From Umezawaea tangerina (lineage in GTDB: Bacteria > Actinomycetota > Actinomycetes > Mycobacteriales > Pseudonocardiaceae), in the NCBI RefSeq assembly GCF_003002815.1, contig NZ_PVTF01000019.1, positions 62,001 through 126,000 of the forward strand: a stretch of 64,000 bases of DNA, read 5' to 3'. Positions 41,791 through 51,945 of this stretch are shown piece by piece. A program made the position numbers and the translations under genes. How positions within the stretch are numbered: position 1 is the stretch's first letter; every line of letters starts with the position of its first letter. Below the pieces are notes generated by a model that was given only the letters and a program-made list of their open reading frames with translations, made no database searches and had not been told where the DNA came from.

Positions 41791-42435
41791 ATGGTCGAGC
41801 CTGCTTACCTTGCTGCTACGCGGATCTCCTACGACACGGTTGCCGAGGACTACGCGGAGGTGGTGAAGGGGCTTTTTGCGAACTTTCCGCTTGGGCGTCA
41901 CCTTCTTGCGGCGTTCGCCGAGTTGGTCCGGGGTGACGGGGGTGGGCCGATCGCGGATGTGGGGTGTGGTCCGGGGCAGGTGACCGCGCTTCTTAGCTCT
42001 CTTGGCGTGCAGGCGTTCGGTGTGGACCTGTCGCCGAACATGGTCGGCATCGCTCGGCGCACCTATCCCGATCTGCGGTTCGAGGTCGGGTCGATGACCG
42101 CGCTCGACGTTCCGGACGGGGAGCTGGGTGGTGTGGTGGCCTGGTGGTCGATCTTCCACGTGCCCCGTGAGGAGCTTCCGGGCGTGCTCGATGGCTTCCA
42201 CCGGGTTCTGGCGCCGGGTGGTCGGTTGCTGGTCGGGTTTCACGTGGGTGATGAGCGGTTGAGTCCGCGGAGCGCCTACGGCGGGCATCCGGTGTCCTAC
42301 ACCGTTGATCTGCACCGGCCGGAAGCCATGGCGGATCTGCTGGGGGAGAGCGGGTTCGAGGTGACCATGCGGCTCGTCACCGAGGGCGCCAAGCGCCAAG
42401 GCGCATGCCTGCTCGCCCGCAAGGCCGTCGGCTGA
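41791..42435 (+). CDS. Class I SAM-dependent methyltransferase
   Basis: Motif I IADVGCGPGQVTALL (~residue 55), motif II GVDLSPNMVGIARR, and the post-I and motif III region (ALDVPDGELGGVVAWWSIFH, FHRVLAPGGRLLVGFH) define a type 11-like methyltransferase of 214 residues. The substrate is unknown. It starts at ATG 41791 right after the accessory region and is transcribed toward the gcvP riboswitch. Confidence 0.85.
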   Translation: MVEPAYLAATRISYDTVAEDYAEVVKGLFANFPLGRHLLAAFAELVRGDGGGPIADVGCGPGQVTALLSSLGVQAFGVDLSPNMVGIARRTYPDLRFEVGSMTALDVPDGELGGVVAWWSIFHVPREELPGVLDGFHRVLAPGGRLLVGFHVGDERLSPRSAYGGHPVSYTVDLHRPEAMADLLGESGFEVTMRLVTEGAKRQGACLLARKAVG

Positions 42436-42614
42436 CCAACGGAAAATGTCGGTGCCCGTCCGTACGGTGTTGACCGGGGGCCCACCCGTCGAGGGGACCC
42501 CGGTCTCGTGGTGTCGTTTTCGCTGATCGGCCGGGTGATCCGCCCTAGTGATCCGCATCGCGCCCGTGGTACCGCGTCCATGCCGGCCGGGTACGATTAC
42601 CGGGTAGTCGCTGA

Positions 42615-42815
42615 ACCCGTGCGGGAGAGTCCGAGTTCCCGTCCGCTCGGCGCCGAAGGAGCAAATCCTCCCCGGAACCTCTCAGGCGCAAGGACCGCAC
42701 GGGCTAGACGCCTCTGGAAAGTGGGCCGGGAAACCGACCCCGCCGACGGTGAAAACCCGGTCTCGTGCCGGGTGAAGCTCTCAGGCGCCCGCTGAGCGGG
42801 TTGGAGACAGAGGGG
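42615..42815 (+). ncRNA. Tandem glycine riboswitch
   Basis: Two aptamers stand in a row. The first runs from GTGCGGGAGAGTCC through CGCCGAAGGAGCAAATCCTC to CTCTCAGGCGCAAGGACCGC. The second runs from CCTCTGGAAAG through CGCCGACGGTGAAAAC to CTCTCAGGCGCC. These are the conserved cores of RF00504. The switch lies in the leader of gcvP and should turn on P-protein synthesis when glycine is abundant. No T-rich terminator is obvious in the 50 bases before the ATG, so translational control is likely. Confidence 0.95.
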
Positions 42816-42868
42816 GAGGGCAACGGCAGAAGTGTGTCCGTAGCCCAACCCCCGCCGGAGGCGCCTCC

Positions 42869-45754
<2,886 letters not shown>

Positions 45755-45765
45755 CTCCCACCACC

Positions 45766-45799
45766 GCGGAAGGGCCGTCCTGCGGGGCGGCCCTTCCGC
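45766..45799 (+). terminator. Terminator of gcvP
   Basis: A 15-bp stem (GCGGAAGGGCCGTCC with its complement, one G-T pair) and a TGCG loop lie twelve bases after the gcvP stop and run into GTTTCC. Confidence 0.85.
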
Positions 45800-45922
45800 G
45801 TTTCCGGGGTCCAGTACTTGATCTTGCCGCCACGTTGAACAGCGAAAACTGTCGTACCCCGTCGGTAGAATCAAAACCGGGGGACCCCTGAGGGGGGACG
45901 TCTGTTTCGCGCTGGCCGGGGG

Positions 45923-45992
45923 CTGTGCCGGCCGAACTGTGCCGGCCGAACTGTGCCGGCCGTGCTGTGCCAGTTGAGCTGTGCTGGCGAGG
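45923..45992 (+). repeat. 14-bp tandem repeat, five copies
   Basis: Five consecutive units start with CTGTGC; the first two are identical (CTGTGCCGGCCGAA) and the last three are progressively diverged. It lies between gcvP and the marR gene and is noncoding. Confidence 0.9.
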
Positions 45993-46043
45993 TGAACAGC
46001 ATCCGTTGACGATCCGACAGCGGATTTCCATGGCCAAACTATG

Positions 46044-46067
46044 AAGGCAACCTTTGTAGTTTGCCTT
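46044..46067 (+). promoter_or_regulatory. MarR-type operator
   Basis: Inverted arms AAGGCAA (46044-46050) and TTGCCTT (46061-46067) lie 21 bases ahead of the marR start. The size and spacing suit a MarR dimer, so the gene probably represses itself and the genes behind it. Confidence 0.65.
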
Positions 46068-46088
46068 CCTAACGGCTACGCTGGAGGC

Positions 46089-46523
46089 GTGGACGAGACC
46101 GTGGACGTGGCGGCGTTGGCAGCGGAGCTGCGGGCGCTGGTCGCCAAGCTGAGGCGGCGGATGCGGGAGCATTCGAGCTCGACCGACTTCACGCCGTCGC
46201 AGATCGCCGTGCTGGTCCGCCTGGAGAACGGTGGTCCGGCGACGGTGACCGACCTGGCCCGTGCGGAGGGCGTGCGGCCGCAGTCGATGGGGGCGAACGT
46301 GGCCGTGCTGGAGGCGGCCGGGTTCGTCGAGGGTGTGCCCGACCCGGCTGACGGGCGGCGCACGATCCTGTCGCTGACCGCCGAGGCGCGGGAGAAGGTC
46401 GCGGCGGGGCGGGCCGCGCGGGAGGGCTGGTTGTTCCAGGCCGTCCGCGCGACGCTCACGCCCGCGGAACAGCGGGAGCTGGCGTCGGCCGTCGAGCTGC
46501 TCAAGCGCGTCGCGGACTCGTAG
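46089..46523 (+). CDS. MarR-family transcriptional regulator
   Basis: The winged HTH is clear (FTPSQIAVLVRLENGGPATVTDLARAEGVRPQSMGANVAVLEAAGFVEG in overlapping parts, then VPDPADGRRTILSLT as the wing). GTG 46089 is used because the upstream ATG 46041 overlaps the operator. The following hydrolase and MFS transporter lie on the same strand with short spacing. It probably controls this export/detoxification cluster. Confidence 0.88.
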   Translation: MDETVDVAALAAELRALVAKLRRRMREHSSSTDFTPSQIAVLVRLENGGPATVTDLARAEGVRPQSMGANVAVLEAAGFVEGVPDPADGRRTILSLTAEAREKVAAGRAAREGWLFQAVRATLTPAEQRELASAVELLKRVADS

Positions 46524-46573
46524 GAACACCACGCCGGAGGGCTTCTTCGGCGTGCCCGCAACCAAGGGGAACC

Positions 46574-47140
46574 ATGCCAGTCACCACGATCGACCCGAAC
46601 ACCGCGCTCGTCGTCGTCGACCTGCAGAAGGGCGTCGTCGCCATCCCGGCGGCGCACCCCGTAGACCAGGTCGTGAAGAACTCCGCCGCGCTGGCCGACG
46701 CGTTCCGCGCGCACGGCCTGCCGGTCGTCCTCGTCACGGTCACCGGCGGCGCGCCGGGCCGGACGGAGGGGGCGCGGTTGGGGGACATCCCCGCGGAGTG
46801 GTGCGAGCTGGTGCCGGAGCTGAACCGGCAGCCGGGCGACCACGACGTCGTCAAGCGGACGTGGGGCGCGTTCACCGGCACCGACCTCGACGAGTACCTG
46901 AAGGGGCGGGGCGTCACGCAGGTCGTGGTCGTCGGCGTCGCCACCTCGGCGGGCGTCGAGTCGACCGCGCGGCACGCGCACGAGCTCGGCTACCACGTCA
47001 CCCTGGCAGTCGACGCGATGACCGACCGGAGCGCGGAGGCGCACGACAACAGCGTCACGCGGATCTTCCCGAGGCTGGGCGAGACCGGCACGACCGAGGA
47101 GATCACCGCCCTCCTCGACGGTGGTGATGGCGACGCCTGA
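46574..47140 (+). CDS. Isochorismatase-fold hydrolase lacking the Cys nucleophile
   Basis: The fold motifs are VVVDLQKGVV (catalytic Asp) and HDVVKRTWGAF (Lys). In place of the usual Cys block it has VGVATSAGVESTARHAHELG. Cysteine hydrolases have ..C-V-E-S-T..; here the position is Gly, as in true isochorismatases of the PhzD/EntB kind. It may hydrolyse a vinyl ether or be a different branch of the family. The MFS gene starts inside its last codons, indicating one transcript with marR. Confidence 0.85.
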   Translation: MPVTTIDPNTALVVVDLQKGVVAIPAAHPVDQVVKNSAALADAFRAHGLPVVLVTVTGGAPGRTEGARLGDIPAEWCELVPELNRQPGDHDVVKRTWGAFTGTDLDEYLKGRGVTQVVVVGVATSAGVESTARHAHELGYHVTLAVDAMTDRSAEAHDNSVTRIFPRLGETGTTEEITALLDGGDGDA

Positions 47141-48365
47141 GGTCCTGGCGACGGGGACGTTCCGGTCGCTGGGCGTCTTCAACTACCGCGTGTGGGCGAG
47201 CGGCGCGATCGTCTCGAACATCGGGACGTGGATGCAGCGCACGGCCCAGGACTGGGTGGTGCTGACCCAGCTCACGCACAACAACGCGACCGTCGTCGGC
47301 GTCGTCATGGCGCTCCAGTTCGGCCCGCAGGTGCTGCTGCTGCCGTTCACCGGCCTCGCCGCCGACCGGCTCGACCGCCGCAAGCTGCTGATGGCGACCC
47401 AGGCGTCCATGGGGTTCCTGGCGCTCGGCCTCGGCCTGCTGACCGTCACCGGGGCCGTGCGGCTGTGGCAGGTGTACCTGTTCGCGCTGCTGCTCGGCTG
47501 CGTGACCGCGTTCGACGCGCCCGCGCGGCAGACGTTCGTGTCGGAGCTGGTGGTCGGGCCCAACCTGTCGAACGCGGTGGCGCTCAACTCGACCTCGTTC
47601 AACGCCGCCAGGATGATCGGGCCCGCGGTGGCGGGGGTGCTGATCTCGGTCGTCGGCTCCGGGTGGGTGTTCCTGGTCAACGCGGCCACGTTCGGCGCCG
47701 TGCTGCTGTCGCTGCGCTTCCTGCGCCTGCGCGAGCTGCACCCCGCGGTTCGGGCGGCCCGTGGTCGCGGCGGCTTCGCCGAGGGCCTGCGCTACGTGTG
47801 GGCGCGGCCGGACATCAGGACGATCCTGCTGATGCTGTTCCTGGTCGGCACGTTCGGGATGAACTTCCCGATCTTCATCTCCAGCATGTCGGTCAGCGTG
47901 TTCCACCTCGGCTCGCGGGAGTTCGGGCTGCTCACGTCCGCGCTCGCCGTCGGCTCCGTCGTGGGCGCGCTGCTGTCCGCCCGCCGCGCCAGCCCGCGGG
48001 TCTCCCTGCTCGCCGTCGGCGCCGCCGTGTTCGGCGTCGGGTGCGCGCTGGCCGCGGTGATGCCGACGTTCTGGCTGTTCGGGATGGCGCTGGTCGTGGT
48101 CGGCGTGGCCTCCCAGACCCTCACGACCACCGCGAACAGCTCCATCCAGCTGGCCACCGACCCCGTGATGCGCGGCCGCGTGATCTCCATCCTGCTGGCC
48201 ATCGTCGTCGGCGGCACTCCCATCGGCGCCCCGATCGTCGGCTGGGTCGCCGACGCGTTCGGCCCCCGCTGGTCACTCGGCCTCGGCGCCACGGCGGGCT
48301 TCGCCGCGGCCGTCGTCGGCGTGTACCACCTGCTCAAGTACGCCCGCAAGCAGCCGGTCGGCTGA
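47127..48365 (+). CDS. MFS transporter (MFS_3/EntS-like)
   Basis: About twelve transmembrane helices over 412 residues contain the MFS motif A in LAADRLDRRKLLM and the conserved AFDAPARQTFVSELV and N.TSFNAARMIGPAVAG segments. These are typical of the EntS-like MFS_3 exporters. ATG 47127 overlaps the hydrolase gene by 14 bases. With the MarR regulator upstream, export of a toxic or secondary compound is the likely job. Confidence 0.88.
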   Translation: MATPEVLATGTFRSLGVFNYRVWASGAIVSNIGTWMQRTAQDWVVLTQLTHNNATVVGVVMALQFGPQVLLLPFTGLAADRLDRRKLLMATQASMGFLALGLGLLTVTGAVRLWQVYLFALLLGCVTAFDAPARQTFVSELVVGPNLSNAVALNSTSFNAARMIGPAVAGVLISVVGSGWVFLVNAATFGAVLLSLRFLRLRELHPAVRAARGRGGFAEGLRYVWARPDIRTILLMLFLVGTFGMNFPIFISSMSVSVFHLGSREFGLLTSALAVGSVVGALLSARRASPRVSLLAVGAAVFGVGCALAAVMPTFWLFGMALVVVGVASQTLTTTANSSIQLATDPVMRGRVISILLAIVVGGTPIGAPIVGWVADAFGPRWSLGLGATAGFAAAVVGVYHLLKYARKQPVG

Positions 48366-48442
48366 CCCGGAAATGCCGCGCCCCCGCCGGGAGTTGCACC
48401 AGGGGAGGACCCGCTGACCCCACCGAAAGGCAGCACCCGCTC

Positions 48443-48808
48443 ATGGCACGCGAAGTCAAGATCCCCGGCCCGGACCACCCCATCACCGTCACGCCCACGG
48501 CGGACCGCGTCGTCGTGCGCGCCGGTGACCGCGTCATCGCCGACACCACCAAGGCGCTCACGCTCCAGGAGTCCACCTACCCGGCCGTGCAGTACATCCC
48601 GGTCGGCGACATCGACCAGTCCGTGCTCCGACGCACCGACACCAGCACGTACTGCCCGTTCAAGGGCGACGCCTCGTACTACACGATCACCGGCGGCGAA
48701 GACCTGACCGACGTCGTCTGGTTCTACGAGGAGCCCTACCCGGCCGTCGCGGAGATCGCGGGCCACGTGGCGTTCTACCCGAACAAGGTCGACATCACCG
48801 TCGGCTGA
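48443..48808 (+). CDS. DUF427 family protein
   Basis: A single DUF427 domain of 121 residues: VVVRAGDRVIADTTKALTLQE, YPAVQYIP, ...DTSTYCPFKGDASYYTI and VWFYEEPYPAVAEIAGHVAFY. The family is common in actinobacteria and has no fixed function. ATG 48443 follows CGAAAGGCAGC. A terminator follows within 20 bases. Confidence 0.88.
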   Translation: MAREVKIPGPDHPITVTPTADRVVVRAGDRVIADTTKALTLQESTYPAVQYIPVGDIDQSVLRRTDTSTYCPFKGDASYYTITGGEDLTDVVWFYEEPYPAVAEIAGHVAFYPNKVDITVG

Positions 48809-48824
48809 CCTGACCCCACCGCAG

Positions 48825-48853
48825 GCGGCTCCGTCCTACCAGGACGGGGCCGC
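48825..48853 (+). terminator. Terminator after the DUF427 gene
   Basis: GCGGCTCCGTCC pairs with GGACGGGGCCGC (one G-T pair) around a short loop, followed by TTTCGCTTTC. Confidence 0.85.
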
Positions 48854-49060
48854 TTTCGCTTTCGACGGCGATCACGCCTCGATCAGCAAATCGGTAACGG
48901 TTGGATTCGCCCGTGCCAATCCGGTACCGAAAGCCATCTCGGACTTTCACTTTTCCGAATTCGCCCGGACTACCCGAACGTACCAGCAGGTTTTCGAGTT
49001 GCACCATTTACCCTGGCGTTCACGGGATGTTTCGGTGCGGTGACGGACCGAGGAGGCGGT

Positions 49061-49727
49061 ATGCTCAAGAGCTTCGTGGCCTGGTTGGACGACTACCTCC
49101 TCCGTGAGGAACCGTCATCGGTCATCCGGGCGATTGTCGGCCTCATGGGATTCGCGGGTCTGCTCGGCGTGGTGTTCGGCAACTCGCAGTCCATCAAATT
49201 GGGCGCATTGGTGTCGGTCGTTCTCTTCGTGCTGTCGGTCATTCTGCTGCTGCTCGCGGACCGGCGGAAGCTGAAGAAGAAGTACGACTCGCACAAGTTC
49301 CTCCTGGGGCGGTACTGCGACTTCGTGATCGACAACCACCCCAAGCCGTTGATCCTGGTCGAGGAGTGGAAGCAGACCGTGTACGTTCCGAAGAACGGGG
49401 ACGTCCGCGAGGTCCTGACCCTCATGGCAGATCAGGCTCGAAGTCGAGAGGGTGTGGCCGGGGAAGTGCATTCCCCTGATGCGCGACCGAATCGCCGACG
49501 ACTTCACGTTCCGGTTCAGCAACCTGATGCCGGTGCAGGCGGTCGAGTACTCCGTCGTGCTGCCCGCGAAAGTCGATGCTTACCACGCCGCCATCGGTTT
49601 CCGGGAGCCGGTCGAGAACCTGTCGATCACTGTCGGCGAGGACCCGGAGGAACGGAAGGTGTTCACCTTTCGCGGGTGCGGTTTCCCGTCGAAGACCACG
49701 GTCGGGATGCGGCTGGAGATTAAATGA
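49061..49727 (+). pseudogene. Two-helix membrane protein with frameshift
   Basis: ATG 49061 (site GAGGAGGCGG) opens a protein with two transmembrane helices (VIRAIVGLMGFAGLLGVVF, LGALVSVVLFVLSVILLLLA) and a soluble part ending ...DVREVLTLMA. Near 49428 coding sense shifts by one base into a second frame (IRLEVERVWPGKCIPLMRDR, FTFRFSNLMPVQAVEYSVVL) that runs to 49727. The two frames clearly belong to one protein. It is a natural frameshift, a sequencing error, or a pseudogene. The family is not recognised. Confidence 0.65.
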
Positions 49728-49752
49728 CCCGCACACCACGGGGCGTGCGGGT
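49725..49752 (+). terminator. Hairpin at the stop of the frameshifted gene
   Basis: GACCCGCAC (49725-49733) pairs with GTGCGGGTC (49744-49752), overlapping the stop codon of the preceding gene. Confidence 0.6.
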
Positions 49753-49958
49753 CGGTCCTGCCGTGACGACCCTAGTCGTCACCCTCCTCGCCGCCCATGG
49801 GAGTCCCTTGATCGGGTTGCCACCTGTGGCAACTTCGCGGTGTGTTCGGTGCACGGGCGACGTTAGCCCACGCGATGGCGGGCAGTGTAATGCGACCCGA
49901 CCTCTTTTGGGTGGCGATTTCGCATCGTTGACCCCGTGTCATCGAATGCGGGCACGAC

Positions 49959-50372
49959 TCACGCGGGCAGGTCGTACTCCAGGGTGTAGGTGCCGCTTTG
50001 GCCCTCGGCCCACACGACCTCCCCGTGCCCGCTCAACCCCTCCAGCTCCCCCGTCCCCGACCCCGCGACCACGGTGAACCCGCCCGTCACGGTCCCGTCG
50101 TGGAACCCGCTGACGTGCTGGAGCACGAACGTGCCGGTGCGGTCGCCGAGCGTCCCGGTGACGAGCTCGTGGCCGGTGGACTCGCAGTTGGCGTCGTCGG
50201 CGTAGGTCATGACGAACCGGGTTTCGCCGGAGGCGTCCAGGTCGCCGTGGTAGGCGCCGACCATCGTGCCCTGGGTGAGCTTGTGGCCGGAGACCTCGTT
50301 GTGGGGCTTGCCGTCCCAGGTCTTCTCGTCCCAGCTCTTCATCTCGATGGTGCCGCTCGCTGTGGTGCTCAT
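49959..50372 (-). CDS. DUF3224 family protein
   Basis: The 137-residue protein matches DUF3224: ASGTIEMKSWDEKTWDGKPH, LTQGTMVGAYHGDLDASGE, FVLQHVSGFHDGTVTGGFTVV and SGHGEVVWAEGQSGTYTLEY. This is a small beta-barrel resembling allene-oxide-cyclase-type lipocalin-like folds; its role is unknown. ATG 50372 is preferred to a GTG at 50402 that would lie in the operator. Divergent from the WYL regulator, so it is the probable target of that regulator. Confidence 0.85.
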   Translation of the reverse strand: MSTTASGTIEMKSWDEKTWDGKPHNEVSGHKLTQGTMVGAYHGDLDASGETRFVMTYADDANCESTGHELVTGTLGDRTGTFVLQHVSGFHDGTVTGGFTVVAGSGTGELEGLSGHGEVVWAEGQSGTYTLEYDLPA

Positions 50373-50389
50373 GCCGGGAAGTGAACCCG

Positions 50390-50418
50390 CCTTACCTGAC
50401 ACCGAACGTCAGGTAAGG
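50390..50418. promoter_or_regulatory. Operator between DUF3224 and WYL genes
   Basis: CCTTACCTGAC (50390-50400) and GTCAGGTAAGG (50408-50418) are perfect 11-base inverted arms around seven bases. It is the only strong dyad in the divergent intergenic space and probably binds the WYL regulator encoded next to it. Confidence 0.8.
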
Positions 50419-50434
50419 GGGGAAACTTGGGGGT

Positions 50435-51418
50435 ATGCGCGCGAGTCGACTGCTGTCCCTGCTGCTCCTGCTCCAGTCGCGCGGGCGGTTGACGGCGCAG
50501 GAGCTGGCCGACGAGCTGGAGGTGTCGGTGCGGACGGTGTACCGGGACGTCGAGGCGCTCGGGGCGGCGGGGGTGCCGGTGTACGCGGAGCGGGGGCCCG
50601 CGGGCGGGTACCGGTTGCTCGACGGGTACCGCACCCGGTTGACCGGGCTGACCAGCGAGGAGGCCGAGTCGTTGTTCCTGGCGGGGATGCCGGGGCCCGC
50701 GGCGGAGCTGGGGTTGGGGACGGTGGTGGCGGCGGCGCAGCTGAAGCTGCAGGCCGCGTTGCCGCAGGAGCTGCGGTCGCGGGCCGGGCGCATCCGCGAG
50801 CGGTTCCACCTGGACACGCCGGGCTGGTTCCGGCACGCCGACGAGACGCCGCTCCTGTCGACGATCGCGGACGCGGTGTGGAACCAGCGGCGGCTGGACA
50901 TCCGGTACCGGCGGTGGGGTGGGCGGGCGATCGAGGTGCGCCGCACGGTCGACCCGCTCGGCCTCGTGCTGAAGGCGGGCGTCTGGTACCTCGTGGCGCG
51001 CGCCGACGACGACCTGCGCACCTACCGCGTGGCCCGCGTGCTGGAGCTGACGGCGGTCGACGAGGGGTTCGACCGGCCGGACGACTTCGACCTCACGGAC
51101 TTCTGGGCGGACTGGTCGGAGCACTTCGAGCAGCGGATGTACGGCATGCGCGTCACGGTCCGGATGTCGCCCACCGGGCTCGGCCGCGCGCAGTTCCTGC
51201 TGAGCCTGGTCGCCGCGCGGGCGCTGCGGGACTCCACCGCCGAGCCGGACGCCGACGGCTGGACGACCGTGGAGGTCCCCGTCGAGTCGCTCGACCACGC
51301 CGAGGTCGACCTCATGCGGCTCGGTCCGGACGCGGAGGTCGTCGGTCCGCCGGAGCTCCGCGACCGCATGATCGCGAGGGTGGCCGCGATGGCCGCCGTC
51401 TACGAAACGCGGTCGTGA
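50435..51418 (+). CDS. WYL-domain HTH regulator (YafY type)
   Basis: The N-terminal HTH_11 is LLLLQSRGRLTAQELADELE and VSVRTVYRDVEALGAAGVPV. The WYL domain is at ~140-225 (RRLDIRYRRWGGRAIEVRRT, DPLGLVLKAGVWYLVAR) and the C-terminal WCX extension follows (MRVTVRMSPTGLGRAQFLL). WYL proteins sense nucleotides or nucleic acid in some systems. ATG 50435 has a purine-rich GGGGGGAAA upstream. It probably controls the divergent DUF3224 gene through the dyad at 50390. Confidence 0.9.
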   Translation: MRASRLLSLLLLLQSRGRLTAQELADELEVSVRTVYRDVEALGAAGVPVYAERGPAGGYRLLDGYRTRLTGLTSEEAESLFLAGMPGPAAELGLGTVVAAAQLKLQAALPQELRSRAGRIRERFHLDTPGWFRHADETPLLSTIADAVWNQRRLDIRYRRWGGRAIEVRRTVDPLGLVLKAGVWYLVARADDDLRTYRVARVLELTAVDEGFDRPDDFDLTDFWADWSEHFEQRMYGMRVTVRMSPTGLGRAQFLLSLVAARALRDSTAEPDADGWTTVEVPVESLDHAEVDLMRLGPDAEVVGPPELRDRMIARVAAMAAVYETRS

Positions 51419-51531
51419 TCCGAGCTGCCCGGACCGGCACGGGCACAAGAGGGCAAGTTGTGGTGTTTTTGGGGTCCGTTCGCCTTTTCTAGGGGTATCG
51501 GGTGCCTGGTCGCGTACTTATCGTCGATGCT

Positions 51532-51945
51532 ATGGACAACAAGTTCGTGATCACCGTCTCGACGACGTTCGAGCTGCTCGGGCCGGGTGGCGCGCCCGCG
51601 CCGATCGCGGCCGAGCTGCGCTACGACCCCGACGACCCGTACGCCGTCGCGGTCCGCTTCCACACCGGCCACGGCGAGGTCGAGTGGATGTTCGGCCGCG
51701 AGTTACTGGCCGACGGACTGCTCTCGCCGACGGGTGAGGGCGACATCGCGGTCCAGCCGTCGCCGGAGGACCCCGAGCACGTCCTGGTCGAGCTGAACGC
51801 GCCCGCCGGGTTCGCCGTGCTGGCCGTGCCGTCCGACGACATCTCCGAGTTCCTCGACCTCTCCTACGACCTCGTGTCGCCCGGCGAGGAAGAGCTGTGG
51901 ATCGACTTCGAGGCCGAGCTCGCGAAGCTCGCCATCCCGCGCTAG
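51532..51945 (+). CDS. SsgA-family sporulation/cell-division regulator
   Basis: This 137-residue protein has the SsgA-like fold: ELRYDPDDPYAVAVRFHTGHGEVEW, FGRELLADGLLSPTGEGDI, VQPSPEDP and FLDLSYDLVSPGEEE. SsgA-like proteins of morphologically complex actinomycetes position FtsZ and peptidoglycan remodelling at septa. Its presence argues for a filamentous, differentiating host. The stop shares the palindrome CTAG with the convergent VWA gene. Confidence 0.9.
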   Translation: MDNKFVITVSTTFELLGPGGAPAPIAAELRYDPDDPYAVAVRFHTGHGEVEWMFGRELLADGLLSPTGEGDIAVQPSPEDPEHVLVELNAPAGFAVLAVPSDDISEFLDLSYDLVSPGEEELWIDFEAELAKLAIPR

